Part shown: positions 55,569 to 64,000 of the stretch, one piece after another
How the letters are laid out: each line of letters opens with the position of its first letter
Position numbering within the stretch: position 1 is the first letter of the stretch
From: Hygrophila difformis
Lineage: Eukaryota; Streptophyta; Magnoliopsida; Lamiales; Acanthaceae
Direction: 5' to 3'
Length of the DNA: 64,000 bases
NCBI GenBank assembly: GCA_030278955.1
Contig: JAOANR010000010.1
Coordinates: forward strand, 12,259,086-12,323,085
The notes under the pieces: model-generated
Told to the model about the DNA's origin: nothing
The model's database searches: none
Seen by the model: the letters and a program-made list of their open reading frames with translations, nothing else
Made by a program: the position numbers and the translations under genes

Positions 55569-58500
55569 TGTAATACCCCAGATTTTTATCAACGTCCAAA
55601 GGAATAAAATTTATTCCGATCAATGTCGAAACATCTCCGAGAAGAAGAAAATAATTTATCACAATAAATTATTGCTCGGAAATAAAACGCCGATAGATTC
55701 AAATTCAAAATGGAATAAAAGAGGGAAAGGAAGCCCGAAGACATTCCATCAATTGAGTCAAGACAATTAGAATTAAATTCAAGAAGGAAAAGAATTTTAA
55801 TTCCAAGAACCCGTGAAGTCGGAAGAAATTTAATGATACAATCGCAATCAATCAATCGGTCAATAAGTCGCGCAACTTCGGGGACGAAGTTGATTCTTAA
55901 GGAGGGTAGATTGTAATACCATAGAAATTGCCCGATATATATGTATGAATATATATATTTTGATCAATTCACTAAGTAGATTTTTAATCAAATCTATATA
56001 TATATTTATATGTTCAAATATGTGCTTAAAGATTAGTATATTATTTTCTACAAAACATACTTTAAAAAAATTATATATATTTGTCTTTTCAAATAAATAT
56101 ATGGATTTCAATATCAAGTGTAATAAGTATATGGTTCATAGAATATTTTAAATCCATATACAAGTTTATATACACATATATACCTTGGTCTTGAAATAAT
56201 CTTTCCAAACATGTACACATGTATATACATGTATATATTTACATGTTTAAATTATAATGAGAATTATCTATTTTCTATATATCCTTGATTAATCATTCTA
56301 CCCATATTTTTTTTTATGAATTATTCTAGAATGCCATAATATAATTGGGAATAATTTGACTATGGTTTGAAATTGTAGGGTGGAATATTAATCATATCTT
56401 GTCATTTTCAAATAAAGAATATATTCCTTTTTGAAGCTATGTATGACTTACAAGATCACAAAAATTCCCACATTATGATTTTTTTTAAGATAAGAATCTT
56501 AATATATATATATATATAAAAAAAAAATTTAAAAAAAAAAAAAAAAAAAATTACTGTAGCATGCTACTGTAGCACGCTACTGTAGCATGCTACTGTAGCA
56601 GTCGGGATTTATGTGTTTTTGGGACTTTTTGCCATTTTTTGGGTCCCAAAGGTGGGAATCTTGATCTATCACGGGTGTGGCATCTTTTTGGATGTTATGT
56701 AATCAATCCCATCCCCATTCTCAGCCATTTTCATCAATCATTCACCCCAAACTCTCCAAAAACTCTCCCAAAAGCCAAACACTCTTCCGACGAACTTCCG
56801 GCGACTTTCCGACGAGTTTCCGGCAACCAAATCCAACCAAGGAAGTGTGTAGATCAAGGATTGCAGGCTTTGGATTGTTGGTAAGATGTTATTCAAGTTT
56901 CCTTATGATTTTAAGATCATAAACATCATACTAACTTACGAATCTTCATATTCGAACACAAATCGGAGCCAAGGGAAGAATAAATCGGGTGGAAGAGATT
57001 CGTTCGTGACATCCCGTGGATTCCGGACGACCCCGTGACTTCCTAAACATCATCCCCACTGTAAGTTAACCTTACTATGGTTTTGGGTGACTTAAAATGC
57101 AACCAAACATAGAGATTTAGAAACTCTAAAAATCTGTCAACAAGAGAAACCCTCAACGCAGCGTTTTCGTATGAATTTTTCGAACCTCTAAAGCTGCTTA
57201 AACAACAAAACTCAAAACATGAAAAGTGTTGCTAAGGCTTTGGTCTAGCTTCTGTAAAAATTTCATAATTTTTCATGATGTTTTGAAACCTGAAACCGAC
57301 CCAAAACCGAAGAGCATTAAATCTGAATCTTAGAACTTTGGCAGATTTCACTCTCAATCTTGTTGGTTATTTTGACCATGGATCTAGGCCGATCTAGGAT
57401 TGGTGTTGAACATGAAAGTTGTAGATCTATGAGTATAGAACATTTCTGCAAATTTTTAGAATTTTTCATTGAGATTTGAACCTCCAAACTCGAGCCGACC
57501 CGATCTGCGTTAGAACCGATGTCAAGAACCTTGACAGATTTCATAATCAAACTCGACGAGCAAAACTCTTACTTCGAGTGTTCAAATCTGAAAACTCAAA
57601 ACTAAGATTTTGATCCAAAGATCGTAAGCTATATTGTGTAAAAATTTCAAAGATTTTCATCGAGTTTTGATACCCCAAATCGTATCGAACATATTCTGCG
57701 TTTTTAAGAATTGTCAAAGGATGACAGATTTCATAGCCGATCTTGATGAGCTTATTCCTATCATTTATAGTCCGAACCAATCCTTGAGTTCTAAACAAAA
57801 GTTGTTTGAAATCATGTCTAGTATGTCTCTGAAAAATTTCAGAATTTTTGGAGATCATTTGATATGATAAAAAGTCAAATCCTTGAAAGGTGTCAAACCT
57901 GAATCCTGACAGCTTTTTGATTCTGAAGAAAACATGATTTTTAACATGCTTCCCATCGTTTTTCCGAAAAACTTAAAACACGAAAGTTGTTCGTTGGGAT
58001 GTTTTTGAGATGCTGTACAAATTTCAAATCAATCGCCTAGGAAATGGATTTTTAAACCAAAAAGGCGCAAACTGTGACATCGATCGATTTTTGAAATCTT
58101 TTAAACAACGATCGAGACGTTGAATTACGATAAAGCTATACTTTTGAAAAATCCCGTTACACCAAATAAAAACACATTTTCTTTAAAACAATTCTTTTGA
58201 AACATTGGGGACTTGTGACCAAGTTTGATATTATCAATATGATTCATGCGGGTTTGATTCCCAATGATGTATTTGAGTTCTTGCGGGTTAGATTCCCCAA
58301 GGGCGATTGTATGTTTTCCTGCGGGTTAGATTCCCCAGGATGTATTGAGTTCTTGCGGGTTAGATTCCCCAAGGGCGATTGTATGATTTCCTGCGGGAAA
58401 ATATTGGTTATGAGGATTGCGGTCACAAGAGCCCTGGTGAATGGTGAACTATAAAAGAAACGAAAATATTTTGAGAAATGATACTATTGATATTGGCTGA

Positions 58501-59113
58501 GGCCGCCGGATCACCGTCTAAATGATACTTTTGAAATTGGCTGCGGCCGCCGGATTGTCGGCTAAATCAAATATTGTTGAAATGGTTATGTAACGGGAGA
58601 ACAAAATATCTAATATTTTTAAGTATTTATTTAGTTATGCCTTGCAAATCATTACCTACAAGAAATGTTTTTATTAAATTTAATTAAAGGCTTTGAAACC
58701 CCTAACCCATGCTATGTGTTAACTTACTCAGCGCGTTTTTGCTGACCCAAACCATTTATCTCTTTTTTCTACAGAGGATGAAGATTATGCATCATCATAT
58801 GCATACATGGGAACATTAGGGGAAATCTTTATTTTAAATCCCTGCATTTAATTACGACTTGCATGAACGGGCCTGTTTAACCCGTGTTCTGGCCATGTTG
58901 GCCCTTATACTTTATTTCCGCTGCACAACTTATAAATTCCGCTGCAACTCTGATGTATTATTTTTAAATTATTTATGAATGGGCTGTTTGAATATTTTAA
59001 ATTCTGAAAAACCATAGCCTTGCATCTCTTTAGTGAGCTCGGAGAAACCGTGTCTTGCTAGGGAGGTGTGGCGGTGGCATCCCGGCCTGGGTTACCAAAA
59101 CCGGGGTGTTACA
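55569..59113 (+). repeat. 3' LTR of the right-hand element
   Basis: 3545 bp, nearly identical to the first LTR. The internal hairpin/polypurine/LTR-start module is at 55873-55920. Confidence 0.93.
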
Positions 59114-59355
59114 GGAACACTATTCATCCCTGCATTTTTTTAAAAATTTCTGTGTATTGTTAAAATTATAATAAAAATAAAAATATTATTAATATTTTAT
59201 ATAAGAGAGTATTGGATTTTTTGTAAATTTTAGAAAATAATATAAAATAGAATATGTAGGGTTGGGTTGTAGATGAAATTACTGTAGCTATCCTGCAAAA
59301 ATAGCGATTGTACTATAACTCCTGCAAAAGTATGGTATGGTTGGAGATTGCCTTA

Positions 59356-59990
59356 TATAACAACAATCTAATCAGCTAGTCAAACCAGTTAACTGAATAA
59401 TCTAAATAAACAAACAGTTGATTGACTCAACTATCAACTAACAGTTAATTGTCAAACAGGGGTCATAATCTGTACAACAATACACCATCCGTGCCTTAAT
59501 TTATACCCCTACATCATAGTAGATCAATTTCTTTCTCCAAATCCATAATCAACCATCAAATTGCTACATACTATTTCCTTGAGACTTCCATCTTCAAATT
59601 CTAGGAAACTCCTGTACATTCTTTAAAGTGCTTAAAAGTGGAATCATAGTTCAAATTTCCAAAATGTTAAGAGGCGCAACACTCTAGGAAATGTGGCATT
59701 GGCAGTAAATCAATCACACATTGTTGTTAATTGTTCGAGTCTTCTTGGCCTGCAGTTAAATACTAACAAAAAACACTTCAGTTACAACTTATAATAATTG
59801 TCTTCCAGGAATATTTAAAGTGCTGCAGTACTGAGGAATATGCTTCCTGGTCTTGGCGACATCTTGACATGAAAAGATAACACTATTTTTATTCAATGGA
59901 TTGCAATAACTAGGCTCGGGATTACAACCTTTGTTTGTTTGTTTGTTTGTTTTTTTTCCCCTTCTATTCTTAAGAAATGTTTATTACAAT
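59356..59990. other. Intergenic, AT-rich
   Basis: I see no gene. A (TTTG)n microsatellite lies at 59934-59950. Confidence 0.55.
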
Positions 59991-60360
59991 TGAATCCTCC
60001 ATCTCCGCCGGCCTTCATCGCCTTCTCATCTCCTTCCACGTCGCGAGACCCCCTCTTACGACGTGGAAGGAAGAACAGGAGGAGGCCTGCGTTGCAAGCC
60101 AACCACCCCGTCGCAAGCCCCTCCGTCGCAAGACCCTCTCTTGCGACATGAAGAGAGACGCCGAAGAAGTCCCTACGTCGCAAGCCAACCACCCCATGGC
60201 AAGACCCTCCGTCACAAGACCTGGTCTCACGACGTGACATGCTTCGCAACGTGACCATGCAGAAGTCTCACGACAGGTTTCCTCCATCCTCCATTGCTAC
60301 ACGTCGCAAGACCTCCCCGTCGCCAGGCTAGGGTTCACGACGTGTGTCGGCTAGCGACGG
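59991..60360. repeat. GC-rich block of CGTCGCAAGAC-like repeats
   Basis: Short related units in both orientations (CGTCGCAAGACC, CTTACGACGTGG, CTTGCGACATG, CTCACGACGTGAC, TTCACGACGTG) make all frames open on both strands for 200-350 bp. Overlapping ORFs exist but none has a recognisable domain. Confidence 0.5.
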
Positions 60361-60399
60361 GACTGTTCCAGCTTGTTCAAATTTGCTTCCTAGCTTGTT

Positions 60400-60700
60400 G
60401 AAAACTCTAGTAGTGTTGTTTATTTACTTTGGATAGATTGTTTAAGGGTTTCTCTATATATATGAGATCCCATACTCTTGTCTTCACTTTTGAATATTGA
60501 ATGATAATTTGCATCATCTTCAAAAGTCACTTCCGAGAGACCTTGTGCTCTCAAACTCGGATTTCATCTATTTTGGCTTCGGCCACAATCGATTCGAGAC
60601 ATCCTCAATCGATAATCACCATTGACGGATCAAAAGGAGGGGATGGGTCAACATATTGGAGGGTTGGTTGATTCCGAGAGTTGATTCGGCTTGGTATTCC
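60400..60700 (+). other. LTR-like leader sequence, unassigned
   Basis: A CTATATATATGAG TATA-like site is followed by a pyrimidine-rich leader and GACGGATCAAAAGGAGGGGATGG, resembling the R/U5 region of a plant retroelement. No matching second copy or ends were found. 60700-60950 shows nothing else. Confidence 0.25.
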
Positions 60701-60950
60701 TATCCCTTTATTTTTTCCTTTGTTCTTGTTTCTTCATTTCACCTATAGTGTTCAAACAGATCCGTGGCAGAGAGGCAACCCTTCAATGTCCAAAAGATCA
60801 TCGATGGATTAGTCTTGGGTCCAATATGACCTGTGAATACTCGGTACACGCCAAAAAAATAAATAAATAAAAATCTAATAAGATCTCATTCGACTATAGT
60901 TTACTTTGTATAACTATCAAAAAATTAAATAAAAAATATGTATGAATAAT

Positions 60951-61440
60951 ACTTTCTCCGTTATTTTTTGGTTAGCTACATTTGACAAATTGCTACTGTT
61001 CACTCATGTACTTTGACTTAAAGTTTTATCATGGTTATATAAGTTAAAATATAGCAAAAAGAGATCTTGTTAGATTCGTCTCGTCTTGTAGTTTTTAAGT
61101 ATCGAATTTTTAGAATTTTTATTTGTAACGAATTTGAGTTATTAATGGTTTAAAATATGCATTGGATTACGTGCTAGATATGTCCGTAGCAATCTTTAAA
61201 AAACAGATGAAGTAGCAAATTAGCAAATGGAAAAAAATTGAATATAGGAGGAAATACTCCCTCCGTCCTAGCAAATTTATCTGATTTGACTTTTGACACT
61301 GTTCATTATTCAACTTTGATTTAATATTATTGCAAAATATATTTTGAGAAAAATAGTAAAGTTGGGTTTTGTTTGATTCGTCTAATCTTATAGTTTTAGA
61401 ATATATATTTTACATTGTAGTATATAATATGTGATATTCA
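60951..61440. mobile_element. MITE-like fragments (CTCCCTCCGT type)
   Basis: TACTTTCTCCGTTATTTTTTGG at 60951 and TACTCCCTCCGTCC at about 61255 are direct copies of the common Stowaway/CACTA-like start. Each is followed by a TTGACAAA/TTTGACTTTTGAC region and a GATTCGTCT-N-TCTTNTAGTTTTTA block. Possibly one complete element (60951-61255, right end AGGAGGAAATA) and one fragment. Confidence 0.4.
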
Positions 61441-61594
61441 CGATTAAAAAAGTGTATAAGTAAGACAAGTTGGTTGAGACTTAGACAGTAACTTTTAGAC
61501 CACAATCCAGTGTCTAAAATGCCCTTTTTCGATGGCGCACAAATGAAAAAAACACAAAAACGGGTACCCCTGCAGTCAAACTTATATCCCAAAG

Positions 61595-61623
61595 AAACCC
61601 TAAAACCCCCACTCCTATATAAA
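61595..61623 (+). promoter_or_regulatory. eEF1B-gamma core promoter: telo-box and TATA box
   Basis: AAACCCTAAAA (telo-box, 61595-61605) and TATATAAA (61616-61623). Telo-boxes are a known feature of plant genes for the translation apparatus. Transcription should begin about 30 bp downstream, near 61650, within the pyrimidine-rich leader. Confidence 0.7.
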
Positions 61624-61893
61624 CACCACCGTTTCCAGGTCTTCACTTCAGTGCTTCACATTTCTCTATCGCTCTCTCAAGGTAAACACTCATTCCGTGT
61701 AAATCGTCTGCAGGCCTCTGATCTACGTATCTACTTCGGTATTTTTTACCAGTATGGGGGTGTATTTCCATGTGCAGATACCGGTTGCTGAAATTTTGAT
61801 GGGTTTTGCGATGATTGATAAAGATTAATTATTTACTGTTGTATATTTAGGTTTCTCCGGATTTATAGAGTCAATCTTCGATCTTGTGAAGCC

Positions 61894-64000
61894 ATGTCTC
61901 TGGTGAGTTTCCAATTTAATACGTTGGTTTTTAAAGGTTATTTTTGGTTTTATTTTTATTTTTTGAGATTTTCGTAGATCTGTTATTGAGTCTAAATGGA
62001 AATTGGATCGGATGTATACAAAGATTTTTCTGTAATTGACCCTGTGAGGAGTTGTATAGTGCCGCTTCTCCAATTGGTGGTTCATGTCTTCATTCGAGGA
62101 TACTTAATATTTTCGTTGTGTTGAGATTATTTACGTTTCTGTTGTCTTGAACCTACTTGTTTATATTATTATGATCAAATGCAAATATGGTTTGATCTGT
62201 AAGCAATAATAGTATGAAGGAACGCAAAATTATCAACTATTAAGATGCTAATTTTGCTGTCTAAAGTTCTTTTTACTTGTAATATGATGATCATGTTTTT
62301 ATTGTTGAGTGTTATTACTTATTGGCATGAAGATGCACTAAAGAAACTATAATTTCATATTCTGGTTTCATCTGGGTTAGCGATCTTTCTTGATTTCCTC
62401 TGTACAGATTTTGCATTCCCCTCCATACAACAAAAATGCATTCAAGGCGCTAATCGCTGCCGAGTATTGCGGTGTAAAAGTTGAACTGGTGAAGGATTTT
62501 GAATTTGGTGTATCAAACAAGACTCCTGAATTCCTCAAGATGAATCCATTGGGAAAAGTATAAGAGTAATAGTTTTTGTTAATCTGTAGTGTATTTTCCA
62601 TATACCTAATTTTTTATTTCTCCCGATAGGTTCCTGTTCTTGAAACACCGGATGGCGCAGTATTTGAGAGCAATGCAATTGCTCGTTATGGTAATACTTT
62701 AGGATATGTTTTGGTGGTCACTGCAGCTATTTGACGATTTCTGATGCATGTCTTGCTCACTTTATGCAGTTGCTCGAAGCAAACAAGATTGCCCTATCTA
62801 TGGCTCCTCCCTTATTGATTATGTAAGAAAACATTAAGACTTATGATCATTACATTTCTACAATTTACTGTATGTGAAAAGTAATAGAAATGCATTCGAT
62901 CATCTAGTTAGACATTTCCATATCACATTTGTTTTTCAATATGCTGGATTTTGCAGGCCCACATTGAGCAATGGACAGATTTTTCTGCTACTGAAATTGA
63001 TGCTAACATTGCCAACTGGCTGTATCCACGTCTAGGATTTCGTGTGTATTTGCCTCAGGTAACCAAAATGAATTGTTTCAACTTGTGTAACCTCTACGCA
63101 TTTTATCTTTGTTGGCTCTTAAATCTTCTCCTGTTTTCTCTTGAAATTTGCAGGCTGAGGAGGCTGCTATTTCTAACCTGAAGAGATCTCTCGGAGCCTT
63201 GAACACCCATCTTGCATCCAACACCTACTTGGTGGGACATGGTGTTACACTTGCTGACATTGTTATGATTTGTAATTTAGCTCATGGAATCTCGATAGGC
63301 CTGACAAAGAACTTTACCTCGGAATTCCCACATGTGGAGAGGTACTTTTGGACATTAATTAATCAGCCCAATTTCAAGAAGGTATGGGGCAATGTTGAAC
63401 AAGCAAAATCTATTCCTCCTATTGCATCTAAGAAACCAACCCAGACAAAAGAGCCTGCAAAATCTAAGCCGAAGGAAGTTAAGAAGGAAGCTAAGAAAGA
63501 AGAAGCTAAGAAAGAAGAAGCTAAGCCCAAAGAAGTTGTGGAGGAGGAAGAGGCACCCAAACCCAAACCAAAGAATCCTTTGGATCTTTTGCCCCCAAGT
63601 AAGATGATTCTTGATGAATGGAAAAGGCTTTACTCAAACACCAAGACCAACTTCCGTGAGGTTGCCATCAAAGGTACTTAACTTTTAGACTATGGCTATA
63701 TTCATGAATTTTTCTCTCTGGTTCTCTACAGTTTCCCCCTTGTATTCTTGTTTGTAGAATTATATTATGCGGTAATGTCTTGAGCTATTTTTGGATTGTT
63801 GATATCTTAAATTTCATTTCTTTTATAAGAATTGACACATGTGCCTAGTTCACCCTTTCTTAGAATTGACTTGAATGTGGGACCAGAATAGGCAATCAGA
63901 TAACATAACAGAAAGATGGGCTTGCATATTTAAAGGTTGCCAGGCATTCAATATGTTTCACACACAAGGCTTTCTGTTTTGTTGCAGGGTTTTGGGACAT
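61894..64000 (+). CDS. Elongation factor 1-gamma (eEF1B-gamma), 3' end outside window
   Basis: Subunit of the eEF1B nucleotide-exchange complex that reloads eEF1A with GTP in the cytosol. Coding exons: 61894-61902, 62408-62557, 62630-62690, 62770-62822, 62957-63058, 63154-63673, and 63988 onward. All junctions are GT-AG and in phase. A 5' leader exon ends at 61681, and a 169-bp leader intron precedes the ATG exon, which encodes only Met-Ser-Leu. The protein has a GST-like N-terminal domain (ILHSPPYNKNAFKALIAAEY; NPLGKVPVLETPDGAVFESNAIARYVA), a GST C-terminal domain (EEAAISNLKRSLGALNTHLA; VGHGVTLADIVMICNLAHG), a Lys/Glu/Pro-rich hinge (KPKEVKKEAKKEEAKKEEAK) and the start of the EF1G C-terminal domain (LPPSKMILDEWKRLYSN; IKGFWD). 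About 298 residues are seen of roughly 415-420 usual for plants. No defect is visible. Confidence 0.95.

Larger units (their letters stand above)
51268..59113 (+). mobile_element. Non-autonomous LTR retrotransposon with giant LTRs
   Basis: A complete element flanked by the 5-bp duplication GGAAC (51263-51267, 59114-59118). The LTRs are 3548 and 3545 bp, the internal region 753 bp. The LTRs begin TGTAATACCCC and end GGGGTGTTACA. I see one substitution between them (A 53660 / G 57958) plus homopolymer length changes near 52230/56530, so insertion is very recent. A primer site for initiator Met-tRNA follows the first LTR, and the purine tract AAGGGGGGTAGAC abuts the second. No protein is encoded. 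It is related to the 534-10995 element. Confidence 0.95.
44374..59352. mobile_element. Harbinger/Tourist-like MITE split by two insertions
   Basis: The left end GGTCATCTCCAACC is reconstructed across the hAT insertion; the right end GGTTGGAGATTGCC is its near-perfect inverse. Both are flanked by TTA (44371-44373, 59353-59355), the 3-bp duplication of PIF/Harbinger elements. The MITE sequence itself is only 44374-44382, 51145-51267 and 59119-59352, about 366 bp, non-coding, with CACCCTGCAAAAATGGG-type motifs at both sides. Confidence 0.65.

Noticed and set aside
51288..58454. Paired 60-103 aa ORFs on both strands repeated 4.3 kb apart
   Set aside because: They are the two LTR copies of one element; overlapping open frames on both strands are chance.
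59893..60287. Overlapping 60-121 aa ORFs on both strands
   Set aside because: GC-rich repeats open all frames; there is no domain, no splice context and no conserved start.

Overview
This window is nuclear DNA of a flowering plant, probably a eudicot. Three things point there: GT-AG introns in AT-rich sequence, a FAR1/MULE-type gene, and plant-type LTR, LINE and Helitron elements. I cannot name the species. Most of the 64 kb is nested mobile DNA. Only three loci look like host genes or host-like genes: a FAR1-family gene (14517-17364, minus), a small single-pass membrane protein (18931-20608, minus), and the 5' two thirds of a translation elongation factor eEF1B-gamma gene (61.6 kb to the right edge, plus).

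Left part (1-17.6 kb). A plus-strand LTR (1-533 and 11001-11093) is split by one insertion, 534-10995, flanked by CTAAG on both sides. The insertion is a non-coding LTR element on the minus strand with three LTRs of about 2.94 kb and two identical internal regions of 816 bp. Its middle LTR is a clean chimera of the two outer ones, the footprint of unequal recombination. The outer plus-strand LTR ends at 11093 inside an exon of a minus-strand gene of the plant-mobile/Ulp1-associated kind. Next to it lies the FAR1/MULE gene. Introns and spacers of both genes carry more than 15 copies of a short motif, ATCGCTGAAA, so the two genes may belong to one Mutator-like element ending near 17616.

Middle (17.6-44.4 kb). 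The small membrane-protein gene has a recent Ty1/copia element (20782-26481, minus, target duplication ATGAG) 173 bp upstream of its start codon. A Helitron-like element (27557-38336, minus) is split by a degenerate LINE (27903-36385, 18-bp target duplication). A second LINE (38406-44143, 17-bp target duplication) has both ORFs open and carries a Helitron 3' end at its own 5' end.

Right part (44.4-59.4 kb). A Harbinger/Tourist-like MITE (44374-59352, duplication TTA) has been entered twice. A hAT element (44383-51144, duplication GTCATCTC) sits in its left terminal repeat and itself contains a third, decayed LINE. A non-autonomous LTR element (51268-59113, duplication GGAAC) has two 3.55-kb LTRs around only 753 bp. 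This LTR element and the three-LTR element on the left are relatives in opposite orientation. Both have a Met-tRNA primer site, a 13-codon relic of a gag start, and three successive modules of hairpin, polypurine tract and LTR start. These modules suggest that the LTR has grown outward by re-using upstream polypurine tracts.

Right edge. 59.4-61.5 kb holds MITE-like pieces, a GC-rich repeat block and an LTR-like leader. It is followed by the eEF1B-gamma promoter (telo-box and TATA box), a leader intron and six coding exons, with a seventh cut by the window end.
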